Shown one piece after another: positions 18,957 through 30,050 of a stretch of DNA of 64,000 nt. The translations under genes were made by a program, and so were the position numbers. How positions within the stretch are numbered: the stretch's first letter is position 1; each line of letters starts with the position of its first letter. The notes below the pieces were generated by a model. It was not told where the DNA came from. It searched no databases and saw nothing but the letters and a program-made list of their open reading frames with translations. The stretch lies in NCBI RefSeq assembly GCF_039523235.1, contig NZ_BAAAEX010000013.1; one strand, written 5' to 3'. Source of the stretch: Castellaniella ginsengisoli (GTDB lineage Bacteria; Pseudomonadota; Gammaproteobacteria; Burkholderiales; Burkholderiaceae_B).

Positions 18957-21262
18957 GGGCCGGGATGCTCGAAGGATTGAACCCGCAGCAGCGGGACGCG
19001 GTCACTTTGCCGGCCGAGCACGCCCTGGTGCTGGCCGGCGCGGGCAGCGGCAAGACCCGCGTCCTGACCACGCGCATGGCCTGGCTGATCCAGACGGGGC
19101 AAGTCGGTCCCCATGGGCTGCTGGCCGTCACGTTCACCAACAAGGCCGCGCGCGAGATGCTGACGCGGCTGTCGGCGCTGCTGCCCATCAATACCCGGGG
19201 CATGTGGGTCGGGACGTTCCATGGCTTGTGCAACAGGTTGCTGCGCGCGCATCACCGCGAGGCGCAGTTGCCCCAGGCCTTCCAGATCCTGGACAGCGCC
19301 GATCAGTTGTCAGCCATCAAGCGCATGCTGAAGGCCGCCGGCATCGACGACGAACGCTTCCCCGCGCGCGATGTGCAGCGCATGATCAACGGCGCCAAGG
19401 AAGATGGCCTGCGCCCGGGCGATCTGGATGTGCGCGACGCCCATGCGCGCCGGCTGGCCGATCTGTACCAGCGCTATCAGGATCAATGCGAACGAGAAGG
19501 CGTGGTCGATTTCGGCGAGCTGCTGCTGCGCGCCTACGAGCTGCTGCAGCGCGAGGCGCCGATCCGTGAACACTACCAGCGCCGGTTCCAGCAGATCCTG
19601 GTCGATGAATTCCAGGATACCAATGTCCTGCAGTACCGCTGGCTGATGCTGCTGGCGGGCGCGCACACGCCGGTGTTCGCAGTGGGCGACGACGATCAGT
19701 CCATCTATGCCTTTCGCGGAGCGAATGTCGGCAACATGGCCGACTTCGAACAGCGCCACGCCCAGGGCCGCGTCATCCGGCTGGAACAGAACTACCGTTC
19801 GCACGGCCATATCCTGGATTCGGCCAACGCGCTGATCGCGCACAATACGCGCCGCCTGGGCAAGAACCTGTGGACCGACGCGGGCGAGGGCGAACCCCTG
19901 CGCGTGGTCGAGCAGGCGTCCGACGCGCTGGAGGCCCAGTGGCTGGTGGACGAGATTCGCGCCCTGATTCGCGAGGGCCGCCCGGCCCGCGAGATCGCCA
20001 TCTTGTACCGCAGCAACGCCCAGTCGCGCCCGATCGAGCACGCCCTGTTCTCCGCCCGGGTGCCGTACCGGGTCTACGGCGGCCAGCGATTCTTCGAGCG
20101 CCTGGAGATCAAGCACGTGTTGGCCTATCTGCGCCTGATCGACAACCCGGACGACGACACGTCCTGGATGCGGGTGGTGAACTTTCCCACGCGCGGGATC
20201 GGCGCGCGCACCCTGGAGCAGCAGGCCGACATCGCCGCGCAGCAGAACTCCAGCCTGGCCGGCGCTGTCGCCTTCGTGCCGGGCAAGGCGGGCGCCGTGC
20301 TGGCCCGTTTTGCCACCTTGATCCGCGAACTGGCCGAGGCGGCCCGTACGCTGGATCTGCCCGAGCTGATCGGCCACGTCGTGCACCACAGCGGCCTCGA
20401 AGCCCACTACCGGGCCGACCGCGAAGGACAGGACCGTCTTGAGAACCTGCAGGAACTGGTCAATGCCGCCGCTGCCTTCGTGGCCGAGGAAGGCTTCCAG
20501 GGCCTGCCCGCCGGCCGCGTCCCCGCCGCCGCGGCCGCCGCCGAGGCGGCCTCCGGCCCGGATGCGGCCTTTGACATGGGGGCGGAGCCGTCGCCCGCCG
20601 TTATGTCGCCCCTGGGCGCTTTCCTCAGCCACGCCTCGCTGGAGGCCGGCGATAACCAGGCGCAGGCCGGCGAGGATGCCGTGCAGCTCATGACCGTGCA
20701 CGCGGCCAAGGGCCTGGAGTTCGACGCGGTGTTCATCACCGGGCTCGAAGAAGGCTTGTTTCCCCATGAAAACAGCCTGCTGGACGCGGGCGGCCTGGAA
20801 GAAGAGCGCCGTCTCATGTACGTCGCCCTCACGCGCGCGCGCGAACGCTTGACCCTGACCTTGGCGCAAAGCCGCATGCTGCACGGCCAGACGCGCTACG
20901 GCATGCGTTCCCGCTTCCTGGATGAAATCCCGGAAGAGCATCTCAAGTGGATCACGCCGCGCCAGCGTCCGGCCGCCGCCCAGCCTCCCTGGAGCGGCGC
21001 CTTCCGGCGCGGCCTGGGCGGCTGGCAGGGCGAGGCCGGCAGCAGTTTCGCGCCGCGCGCGGCGCGCACGCAGTCCTCCGGCGTCACGGTGGGCGATCAG
21101 TGTTTCCGGATCGGTTCGGGGGTGCGCCACGGGCGCTTCGGAGAAGGCACCGTCGTGGCGCTCAGCGGCAGCGGCGCCGAGGCCCAGGCGCGAATCGAGT
21201 TCCGCGATGCGGGCACCAAGACGCTGGCCCTGGGGGTGGCGAAGCTGGAAGTCCTGGACTGA
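18953..21262 (+). CDS. uvrD: ATP-dependent DNA helicase UvrD (helicase II)
   Basis: This superfamily 1A 3'-5' helicase acts in nucleotide-excision and mismatch repair (769 residues). Visible motifs are Q-motif LNPQQRDAV, Walker A LAGAGSGKT, motif Ia TFTNKAAREM, motif II VDEFQDTN, motif III VGDDDQSIYAFRGA, motif IV LEQNYRS, motif V MTVHAAKGLEFD and motif VI VALTRARERL. An Ala-rich linker sits near residues 520-550. The tail from about 715 (GSGVRHGRFGEGTVV) matches the Tudor-like RNA-polymerase-binding end of UvrD/PcrA, so UvrD is preferred over Rep. A later Met at residue 5 is an alternative start. Confidence 0.94.
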   Translation: MRAGMLEGLNPQQRDAVTLPAEHALVLAGAGSGKTRVLTTRMAWLIQTGQVGPHGLLAVTFTNKAAREMLTRLSALLPINTRGMWVGTFHGLCNRLLRAHHREAQLPQAFQILDSADQLSAIKRMLKAAGIDDERFPARDVQRMINGAKEDGLRPGDLDVRDAHARRLADLYQRYQDQCEREGVVDFGELLLRAYELLQREAPIREHYQRRFQQILVDEFQDTNVLQYRWLMLLAGAHTPVFAVGDDDQSIYAFRGANVGNMADFEQRHAQGRVIRLEQNYRSHGHILDSANALIAHNTRRLGKNLWTDAGEGEPLRVVEQASDALEAQWLVDEIRALIREGRPAREIAILYRSNAQSRPIEHALFSARVPYRVYGGQRFFERLEIKHVLAYLRLIDNPDDDTSWMRVVNFPTRGIGARTLEQQADIAAQQNSSLAGAVAFVPGKAGAVLARFATLIRELAEAARTLDLPELIGHVVHHSGLEAHYRADREGQDRLENLQELVNAAAAFVAEEGFQGLPAGRVPAAAAAAEAASGPDAAFDMGAEPSPAVMSPLGAFLSHASLEAGDNQAQAGEDAVQLMTVHAAKGLEFDAVFITGLEEGLFPHENSLLDAGGLEEERRLMYVALTRARERLTLTLAQSRMLHGQTRYGMRSRFLDEIPEEHLKWITPRQRPAAAQPPWSGAFRRGLGGWQGEAGSSFAPRAARTQSSGVTVGDQCFRIGSGVRHGRFGEGTVVALSGSGAEAQARIEFRDAGTKTLALGVAKLEVLD

Positions 21263-21279
21263 GCCGCGCCTGCGCGGCT
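21262..21279. terminator. Hairpin shared by converging uvrD and permease ends
   Basis: AGCCGCG / CGCGGCT with a 4-base loop occupies the whole 15-base gap and includes bases of both stop codons. It is too short of T-runs to be a textbook terminator but is placed exactly at the convergence point. Confidence 0.45.
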
Positions 21280-22054
21280 ATCGCCCCCGTCCCCAGCGCC
21301 GGTGCAGCCGCTGCGCGGTGGCGTCCAGCAGGAAGCCCAGGGCGCCGATGAGCACGATCACGGCCATCAGTTCGGAATAGGCCAGCCGGTCGCGGGTGTC
21401 CAGAATGAAGTAACCCAGGCCGGAACTCACGCCCAACATCTCGCAGGGCACCAGGATGATCCAGACGATGCCGATGGCCAGGCGCAGACCGGTCAGCATG
21501 TGGCCCAGGGAACCGGGGATGACGATTTTCCAGAGGATTTCCCGGCGCGTGGCGCTCAGGCTGCGCGCCAGCATCAGCCAGCGCGGATCAAGCTGCCGCA
21601 CGCCGGCGCTGGTGTTGAGGATGATGGGCCAGACGGCGGCGAAGCTGAGCAGGAAGTAGATGGGCGCGTCGCCAATGCCGAACAGCATGACGGCGACCGG
21701 CATCCAGGACAAGGGCGACACCATGCGCAGGAACTGGAAGGCGCCGCTGGTGGCGAGTTCCAGCTTCTGCGAGGCCCCGATGGCCAGCCCCAGCGGGATG
21801 CCGAACACCAGCGCCCAGAACAGGCCCACGGCAACGCGCCGTAGACTGACCAGAGTGTGTACCGTCAATTGGTTGTCCAGCACCAGGTGAACCAAGCTGG
21901 GCAAGGCTTTCAGCGGCGAAAACAGGGCGGCCATGGCCGTTTCCTCGCCCATCATGCCGATGCCGGCGGCCCAGAGCAGCAGCAGGGCCAGCAGGCCGCC
22001 CAGGCTCAGGGCCAGGCGTCTGTGGGCGGGCAGCGGTGCGGTGCGTGTCTTCAT
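21278..22054 (-). CDS. SsuC/TauC/NrtB-type ABC transporter permease
   Basis: This is an inner-membrane channel subunit of an aliphatic sulfonate/taurine/nitrate-class importer (258 residues, about six membrane helices). The BPD-permease core includes FGIPLGLAIGASQKLE, MVSPLSWMPVAVMLFGIGDAPIYFLLSFAAVWPI and the cytoplasmic EAA-type loop around LDPRWLMLARSLSATRREILWKIVIPGSLGHML. It is the last gene of a five-gene minus-strand operon. The substrate cannot be deduced from this subunit. Confidence 0.9.
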   Translation of the reverse strand: MKTRTAPLPAHRRLALSLGGLLALLLLWAAGIGMMGEETAMAALFSPLKALPSLVHLVLDNQLTVHTLVSLRRVAVGLFWALVFGIPLGLAIGASQKLELATSGAFQFLRMVSPLSWMPVAVMLFGIGDAPIYFLLSFAAVWPIILNTSAGVRQLDPRWLMLARSLSATRREILWKIVIPGSLGHMLTGLRLAIGIVWIILVPCEMLGVSSGLGYFILDTRDRLAYSELMAVIVLIGALGFLLDATAQRLHRRWGRGR

Positions 22055-22070
22055 GGGCGTGGGGTCCGTT

Positions 22071-23294
22071 CTAAGCGACCGAGAAGGTTTCCGTGCGCGT
22101 GTAGCCGCCCGTCACGCCGAAGGTTTCCAGGCCGCCCTGGGCTTCGATGGCTTTGCGCACGTAGCGGTCGTCGACCAGGTCGCGGGCGACAAAGGCGGGG
22201 TCCAGTTCCTTCAGGAAGGCGTTCTCGCCCAACACGAAGGTTTCCTTGAGCAGCTCCACCAGTTTTTCCGTGTAGCTGGGGAATGGGTAGGGCTGGAAGT
22301 CGATGCGCTGCTCGTTCCAGCCGGTGTGCAGGATCGCGCCGCTGCGGGCGTATTCGGCATCCCGCTCGGGCGAGGCCAGCAGCACCCGCGCCAGAGTCGA
22401 GGATTCGTGCGGGGTATAGTCGGCCGGGTTGCCGCGCGCCAGGATCTTCACGGTTTCTTCGCGGTGGCCGCGCACCCAGGCCTGGGCCTCGACGATGGCG
22501 TCGACGGTCTTTTGGGACCATTCCGGGCGCTCCTGCAAATCCCGTTCATGCATGGTGACGACGCAGCAGGCGTGGTTGCGCCAGACGTCGCCGGTAAAGC
22601 GCCAGACTTTGCCCACGCCCAGTTCCTCGGCCTTGGCGTTGAACGGCTCGGCCACGATGTAGCCGGAAATCCGCTTCGTCCCCAGCGCCGGCAGCATGTC
22701 GCCGGGGGACATGACCACCAGCTTGACCTGCTGCTTCGTCGGTTCGCCTTCGCTGATGGATTCCAGCCCGCCTTCGCGCAGCAGCGCTTGCAGAACAATG
22801 TTGTGCACCGAGTACCAGAAGGGAATGGCGACTGTGGTGCCGCCCAGGTCGGCCAGGCTGGCGACGTCGGGCTGCACGGTCAGGCAGGAGCCTTCCATGT
22901 GGTTCCAGGCGACCACCTTGGCCGGAGACTGGCTGCCGTAGCGTGACCAGATGGTCATGGGCATGAGCAGGTGGACGACATTCACCTGACCGCTCAGAAA
23001 GGCCTCGACGATCTGCGACCAACTGCGAAAGCGCCGCGGTTTTTCGACGCGCAGGCCGCGTTTTTCGAAGAGGCCGTTGTGATGGGCGATCAGCAGCGGC
23101 GTGGCATCGGTGATCGGCAGGTAGCCGATGCGCACCGGTGCGTCGGGCTCGGCGGCGCGCGCTGCGCGGCCCGCCTGCAGCAGGGGCAGAGCGCCGGCCA
23201 TCGTGAACAGCGAGGACAGTTTCAGGAATTGCCGGCGGCCGGCCAAGGTGCCGGCGGCGGGGCCGCAGCAGGAGTCGATGAGTTTCAGGGTCAT
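22071..23294 (-). CDS. NrtA/SsuA-like ABC transporter substrate-binding protein with Tat signal
   Basis: This is a periplasmic solute-binding protein of 407 residues. The N-terminus has a double Cys (DSCCGP) at residues 9-10, then a twin-arginine motif GRRQFLK at about 19-25 and a hydrophobic stretch ending AARA-AEP. Tat export suggests folding or cofactor loading in the cytoplasm. The body starts VRIGYLPITDATPLLIAHHNGLF, as in NrtA/SsuA proteins. It has the lobe-crossing GYIVAEPFNAKAEE and a Cys pair at HACCVV. It overlaps the ATPase gene by 4 bases. The ligand is unknown: sulfonate, sulfonate ester, nitrate-like anion or a xenobiotic are all possible. Confidence 0.87.
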   Translation of the reverse strand: MTLKLIDSCCGPAAGTLAGRRQFLKLSSLFTMAGALPLLQAGRAARAAEPDAPVRIGYLPITDATPLLIAHHNGLFEKRGLRVEKPRRFRSWSQIVEAFLSGQVNVVHLLMPMTIWSRYGSQSPAKVVAWNHMEGSCLTVQPDVASLADLGGTTVAIPFWYSVHNIVLQALLREGGLESISEGEPTKQQVKLVVMSPGDMLPALGTKRISGYIVAEPFNAKAEELGVGKVWRFTGDVWRNHACCVVTMHERDLQERPEWSQKTVDAIVEAQAWVRGHREETVKILARGNPADYTPHESSTLARVLLASPERDAEYARSGAILHTGWNEQRIDFQPYPFPSYTEKLVELLKETFVLGENAFLKELDPAFVARDLVDDRYVRKAIEAQGGLETFGVTGGYTRTETFSVA

Positions 23295-24127
23295 GTTGCG
23301 AGATTAGATTTAGGAGGGCGGGCGGCGCGCAAGGCGTGCAGGATCTCGACGCGCAGGGCGGTCAGGTGGGGATCGGTTTCATCGCGCGGGTGCGAGCGAT
23401 CGGGCAGCCATTGGCCGATCACGCGGCCCGGCTGGCCGCCCAGCAACAGGATGCGGTCGGCCAGCAGCAGGGCCTCGTCGATGTCGTGGGTGACCAGGAT
23501 TGCGGCGGCGTGGTGGCGTGCGCTGATTTCCAGAAGCAAGGTCTGCATCTCGCTGCGCGTGACTTCGTCCAGGGCGCTGAAAGGTTCGTCGAGCAGCAGG
23601 ATTTCAGGAGCGCGCGCCAGGCTGCGCGCCAGGGCGGCCCGCTGGGCCATGCCGCCCGACAGCTCGTCCGGATAGCGCGTCAGCGCGTGCGTCAGGCCGA
23701 CCTCGGCGATGGCCTGGCGCACGCGCTGGCGGCGCAGGGCATCCTCCAGCCGGGGCTGATGACGGAAATCCAGGCCGAAGGCCACATTTTCCTCCAGGGT
23801 CAGCCAGGGCAGCAGGCAGGGGTCCTGGAAAACGAAACCGACGTCGGGCGCCGGCCCGTTCAAGGGACGGCCGCGCAGGCGGATCTGGCCGTCCAGCGGT
23901 TGCTGCAGGCCCGCCAGCACCCGCAACAGCGAAGACTTGCCGACGCCGCTGGGGCCCAGCAGGGCGACGATTTCGCCGGCCTGCAGCTCCAAGGAAAAAT
24001 CCTGCAGGATGCGGTGGGGGACGGCGCCCGGCTGGGCGTAGCCCAGGGCCACGCCCGCAGCACTGAGGATGCCCGATTCGGCGGCGGACTCGGTGGCCGG
24101 GTCGGCCAGCACCGTGGCAAGGCTCAT
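23291..24127 (-). CDS. SsuB/TauB/NrtD-type ABC transporter ATP-binding protein
   Basis: This is the ATPase of the same importer (278 residues). It has Walker A LGPSGVGKSS, Q-loop FVFQDPCLLPWLT, signature LSGGMAQR, Walker B ILLLDEPFSALD and switch His in VTHDIDEALLL. The Q-loop wording QDPCLLPW is characteristic of the nitrate/sulfonate/taurine class. Its ATG lies 3 bases after the flavoprotein gene's stop, so the importer and oxidoreductase are made from one message. Confidence 0.9.
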   Translation of the reverse strand: MSLATVLADPATESAAESGILSAAGVALGYAQPGAVPHRILQDFSLELQAGEIVALLGPSGVGKSSLLRVLAGLQQPLDGQIRLRGRPLNGPAPDVGFVFQDPCLLPWLTLEENVAFGLDFRHQPRLEDALRRQRVRQAIAEVGLTHALTRYPDELSGGMAQRAALARSLARAPEILLLDEPFSALDEVTRSEMQTLLLEISARHHAAAILVTHDIDEALLLADRILLLGGQPGRVIGQWLPDRSHPRDETDPHLTALRVEILHALRAARPPKSNLAT

Positions 24128-24130
24128 CGC

Positions 24131-25231
24131 TCAGGCCGCCTGCTGCTCAAGCGCATGAATTTCCTTGCGCAGGTGCTTCAGGGCCGGCGTCACGATGGCG
24201 ACGAACAGGGCTTCGCGCAGGCGCCGCTGGGCGGGATGGCTCATCAGGTAGCCGGCGGCCCCGGCATGCAACGCGGCCGATTGTGTGGCCCGCAGGCTGA
24301 GTTCGGAGGCCCGTGCGCGGGCCCGCAGGATGTCCAGGGGCAGCGCATTCCGGTCCAGGCGGGCCAGGCGGGCGGTTTCCGCCAGCAAGGTATCAAGATC
24401 CCGGGCGAGTGTCTCTTCCTGGTCGTCCAGGAAGGTGTTGACGTGGCTCAAGCGATGGTTGGTCGCACGGATGGTTTCCAGGCTGGCCTGGACCAGGCCC
24501 AGGCCCATGCCGATTTGCATCAGCAGGAAGCCGGGCTTGATGCGGCAGATGTAGTCTTCGAACTCATCGGGCGCGGCCAGCACGTCTTCGGGGGGCACCC
24601 AGGCGTCTTTCAGGCGCACGTTGTAGGTGCCGGTGCCCTCCATGCCGGAGAAGGCGGGGCAGGCGCGCAATGTCAGCGCAGGCGAGCCCGGCGGCACGGC
24701 GAACATGACGTAGCCGCCCTCTTCGAGGGCGGCGGCGACGATGACCAGATGGTCCGGGCCCAGGTTCGAGACCCAGGGCAGGGCGCCGCTCACCCGGTAG
24801 CCGTCGTTTTCGCGTCGGCCGCGCAAGTTGATCCGTTCGATGCCGGCGAGGTGCTTGACGGCGTTGGACATGCCGGTGCCGGCCAGGATTTCGCCCCGGA
24901 CGATGGGAGCGAGATAGCGGTCGCGCGCGGCGGCGTTGCCGGTCTGGCGCAGGTACCAGGCGCAGGCGGCCTGGCACCAGGTCAGGAAGGCGGTGGAGCC
25001 GCACGCGCGCCCGACCCGGGCGATGATGTCGATCTGGGCCGCGAGATCCAGGCCCAGGCCGCCCGAAGCCGCCGGCAGGGCGGCGCCGAAGCCGCCCAGG
25101 CGGCCCAGCGAGCGCATGAAATCACCCGGATACAGACCTTTGTCGATGGCGTCCGCCTGGGGCGCCAGGGTCTCCTGGATCAGGGCATCGATCCCGTCGC
25201 CATAGGCGGCAGGCAGCAGGTCTGTGGACAT
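24131..25231 (-). CDS. Acyl-CoA dehydrogenase-fold flavoprotein (possible group D monooxygenase)
   Basis: This protein of 366 residues has the acyl-CoA dehydrogenase/flavin monooxygenase fold. It has an N-terminal helical domain (GGFGAALPAASGGLGLDL), a beta domain beginning near SNAVKHLAG with VSGALPWVSNLGPD, and a C-terminal four-helix domain ending HAGAAGYLMSHPAQRRLREA. The start follows GGAGG. No clear catalytic Glu of a true acyl-CoA dehydrogenase was assigned. Linkage to a Ssu-type importer and an AhpD-like protein recalls the SfnB/DszC group, where relatives oxygenate organosulfur compounds. That function is inference from fold and context. Confidence 0.78.
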   Translation of the reverse strand: MSTDLLPAAYGDGIDALIQETLAPQADAIDKGLYPGDFMRSLGRLGGFGAALPAASGGLGLDLAAQIDIIARVGRACGSTAFLTWCQAACAWYLRQTGNAAARDRYLAPIVRGEILAGTGMSNAVKHLAGIERINLRGRRENDGYRVSGALPWVSNLGPDHLVIVAAALEEGGYVMFAVPPGSPALTLRACPAFSGMEGTGTYNVRLKDAWVPPEDVLAAPDEFEDYICRIKPGFLLMQIGMGLGLVQASLETIRATNHRLSHVNTFLDDQEETLARDLDTLLAETARLARLDRNALPLDILRARARASELSLRATQSAALHAGAAGYLMSHPAQRRLREALFVAIVTPALKHLRKEIHALEQQAA

Positions 25232-25245
25232 GCGGGCCTCCAGGG

Positions 25246-25788
25246 TCAGGCGTAGGCCTGCAGTTCCGGGTTGATCGGAGTGCGGGCGAGGTTGTTGGCG
25301 TAGTTGCACAGCGTGGCCAGGCTCACGCCCAGCACCACATCCAGTGCTTGCGCATCGTTGTAGCCGGCCGCGCGCAGTTCGGCCAGGGCCTGGTCGGGCA
25401 CTTGGCCGCGATGTTCCAGAACCTGCAGGGTGAACTGGGCCAGCGCATTCAATTTGGGATCGGACAGGGCCTGGGTGCTGCGCAAGGCTTCGACCAGTTC
25501 CTGAGGGAGTTGAAGTTTCTTGTAGGCGAGCTTGGTATGGCCGGCCACGCAGAATCCGCAGCCGTTGTAGGTGGCGGCCGTGATTTGCACGACTTCCCGT
25601 TCGGTGGGCGTGAGGCTGTTGCGGCCGTTGATGGCGCCGACGACCTGATAGGTTTCCAGGGCGGTGGGCGCATTGGCCAGGACGCCCAGCAGATTGGGCA
25701 GAAAGCCGTTGGCCTGGGCGGCGGCGCGCAGACGTTCCTGGGCTTCGGCAGGGGCGGATTCAATGGATTGGATGGGAAGGCGGCTCAT
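25246..25788 (-). CDS. Carboxymuconolactone decarboxylase / AhpD-like protein
   Basis: This is a small alpha-helical protein of 180 residues with the AhpD core. The line EREVVQITAATYNGCGFC is followed by VAGHTKLA and gives the E-x11-CxxC-x3-H arrangement of AhpD-type disulfide reductases and peroxidases. The start at MSRLPIQS gives the family's normal length. An open extension upstream lacks a ribosome site. It is the first gene of the operon, 14 bases ahead of the flavoprotein, and could handle peroxide or disulfide by-products of that enzyme (inference). Confidence 0.85.
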   Translation of the reverse strand: MSRLPIQSIESAPAEAQERLRAAAQANGFLPNLLGVLANAPTALETYQVVGAINGRNSLTPTEREVVQITAATYNGCGFCVAGHTKLAYKKLQLPQELVEALRSTQALSDPKLNALAQFTLQVLEHRGQVPDQALAELRAAGYNDAQALDVVLGVSLATLCNYANNLARTPINPELQAYA

Positions 25789-26001
25789 GGCGGCGGATCT
25801 TTTGAACGGAAAGTTATAAGACCTGTCCATTCTAAGGATCGTCGTCCTCATGCCGAACGAATATAAGAGTATTAAATTATTCAGCCCTGGAATATGGAGG
25901 GCTCGGCGCAAGAGCCTCGCCCGGCGGGCGCCCCGTTTCCGGATTGCTCGAAGCCTGTCCCAAAACGGGGCGTGCGCCGGCCTGGCGGAAAGCGGGGCGC
26001 T
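25789..26001. promoter_or_regulatory. Promoter region of the oxidoreductase/ABC operon
   Basis: This 213-base spacer includes an AT-rich patch at about 25859-25885. On the minus strand it contains ATAA-N10-TTAT, with dyad character resembling LysR-type (possibly CysB-like) targets. No unambiguous -35/-10 pair was chosen. The segment nearest 26001 also carries the 3' flank of yheS. Confidence 0.35.
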
Positions 26002-27923
<1,922 letters not shown>

Positions 27924-27927
<4 letters not shown>

Positions 27928-28820
27928 GAGGCGAGCTGCGCGCGGCGCAGCAGCAAGATTTGGTCGGTGGTCGCGGCCGTATCCAGCCAGATGGGTTCGA
28001 GACCGGGGAAGGCGGCTTCGAAATGCGCCCGTTCGTGGCCGATTTCCAGCACCAGCAGGCCTTCGGGCGCCATGAGTCCGGGGGCCTCGGCCAGGATGCG
28101 GCGCACCAGATCCATGCCGTCGGCGCCGCCGGCCAGCGCCAGCCGGGGCTCATGCCGGTATTCGGGCGGCAGCGCCTGCATGGAGCGCTCGTTGACGTAG
28201 GGAGGATTGCAGATGATCAAGTCGTAGCGGCGCTCTTGCGGCACCTGGGCCAGCAGGTCGCTGCGCAGCGCCTGGACACGTGCCTGCAGGCCGTGCAGTT
28301 CGATGTTCGCGCGGGCCACCGCCAGGGCATCGGCGGAAACATCCACGGCATCCACCGCGGCCTGGGCGAAGGCCTGGGCCGCCAGGATCGCCAGGCAGCC
28401 CGAGCCGGTGCACAAGTCCAGCACGTGTCCGATGGCGTCCGGATCGTCGATCCAGGGCGCCAGGCCCTCGGCCAGCAGTTCGGAAATCGGCGAGCGCGGT
28501 ACGATGACGCGCTCGTCCACCAGGAAGCGTTCGCCTTGCAGCCAGGCCTCGCCCGTGAGATAGGCGGCGGGTTTGCGGGTATTGATGCGCTCGTGGATCA
28601 GATCCACGCAGCGCTGGCGTTCGCGCTCCAGCAGGCGCGCATCCAGGAAGGGATCGAGCGTGTCGGGCGGCAGATGCAAGCCGTGCAGCAGCAGGTAGGC
28701 GGCCTCGTCCCAGGCGTTGTCGCTGCCATGGCCGAAGACCAGGCCGGCGGCGTGAAAGCGGCTGATGGACCAGCGCAACAGATCGCGCAAGGTCAGGAGT
28801 TCGGTGTGGGGTGAAGGCAT
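27924..28820 (-). CDS. prmB: Ribosomal protein uL3 N5-glutamine methyltransferase
   Basis: This enzyme methylates a glutamine of large-subunit protein L3 during ribosome assembly (298 residues). It has the HemK/PrmB N-terminal helical domain, SAM motif DLCTGSGCLAILAA, and the catalytic NPPYVNERSMQALPPEYRHEP, where the NPPY binds the Gln amide. The wording after NPPYV (PPEY-HEP) marks PrmB rather than release-factor methylase PrmC. It is coupled to yheS downstream. Confidence 0.93.
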
Positions 28821-28883
28821 GATGTGCGTAGAAAGAGAGGGTCGGCTGCTCGCATGCGCGTGGCCGGCAGCCGGAGAGGCGGG

Positions 28884-30017
28884 TCAGGCCAGCAGCTTTT
28901 CCAGCGTGCGGCGGTAGATGTTCTTCAGGGGCGCCAGGCTGTCCAGGGGGATGTGCTCGCCCGTCTGGTGGATCGTCTGGTTCAAGGGGCCGAACTCGAC
29001 GACTTGCGGACAGATCCGGGCGATGAAGCGCCCGTCGGAGGTGCCGCCTGTGGTGGAGAGTTCCGCATGGACGCCGGTTTCCTCGGCGATGGCGGCCTGC
29101 AGGGCCCCGCACAGTGTACCCCGGGGGGTCAGGAAAGGCAGGCCGCTGAGAGTCCAGGCAATGTCATAGTTCAGGCCGTGACGGTCAAGCAGGGCGGCTG
29201 TCCGGGCCTGCAGCGCTTCCGGCGTGCTGTCGGTCGAGAAACGGAAATTGCAGTCGATCACGGCGACGCCGGGGATGACGTTTCCCGCGCCGGTGCCTGC
29301 GTGCAGGTTCGATACCTGGAAGGTGGTGGGCGGGAAATATTCGTTGCCCTCGTCCCAGCGGATCGCCGTCAATTCGGCCAGGGCGGGCGCCAGTTCGTGG
29401 ATCGGGTTGCGCGCCAGGTGGGGATAGGCGACGTGGCCCTGGATGCCGCGCACCGTGATCCGGGCCGACATGGAACCCCGGCGGCCGTTCTTGATCGTGT
29501 CGCCCAGGGCGTGCATCGAGGTCGGTTCGCCGACGATGCAGTAATCGAGCGTTTCGCCGCGCGCTTCCAGGGTGCGGCAGACGTGAACCGTGCCGTCGGT
29601 CGCCGGGCCTTCCTCGTCGGAGGTGATCAGCAAAGCGATGGAGCCCGCATGGCCGGGATGGGCCGCGATGAATTCCTCGGCCGCGACCACGAAGGCGGCA
29701 ATCGATGTCTTCATGTCGGCGGCGCCCCGGCCCACCAGCATGCCGCCGGTTTCCGTGGGCACGAAGGGGGGGCTGGGCCATTCGATTTCCGGCCCGGTGG
29801 GGACGACGTCCGTGTGGCCCGCAAACACCAGCAGGGGCGCCGTTGTACCGCGCCGCGCCCAGAGATTGCTGACCGGGCCGCTGGGCAGCGATTCGCAGGC
29901 AAATCCCAGCGGCCGCAGACGCTCGGCAATCAGGTGCTGGCAGCCCGCGTCGTCTGGCGTGACGGAGGGGCGGGCGATCAGTGCGTGGGCCAGGGCGCGG
30001 ACGTCGGTATCTGCCAT
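28884..30017 (-). CDS. dapE: Succinyl-diaminopimelate desuccinylase
   Basis: This di-zinc M20 peptidase-fold enzyme releases LL-diaminopimelate in lysine and peptidoglycan synthesis (377 residues). Metal and catalytic residues appear in FAGHTDVVPTG, GRGAADMKTSIAAF and TSDEEGPATDGT. The dimerisation domain begins near RRGSMSARITVRGIQGHVAYP. It lies 33 bases behind dapD in the same direction, forming a dapD-dapE pair. Confidence 0.96.
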   Translation of the reverse strand: MADTDVRALAHALIARPSVTPDDAGCQHLIAERLRPLGFACESLPSGPVSNLWARRGTTAPLLVFAGHTDVVPTGPEIEWPSPPFVPTETGGMLVGRGAADMKTSIAAFVVAAEEFIAAHPGHAGSIALLITSDEEGPATDGTVHVCRTLEARGETLDYCIVGEPTSMHALGDTIKNGRRGSMSARITVRGIQGHVAYPHLARNPIHELAPALAELTAIRWDEGNEYFPPTTFQVSNLHAGTGAGNVIPGVAVIDCNFRFSTDSTPEALQARTAALLDRHGLNYDIAWTLSGLPFLTPRGTLCGALQAAIAEETGVHAELSTTGGTSDGRFIARICPQVVEFGPLNQTIHQTGEHIPLDSLAPLKNIYRRTLEKLLA

Positions 30018-30050
30018 GCTTCGAGTTTCCTTGAGTCGTGTGGACAGACC

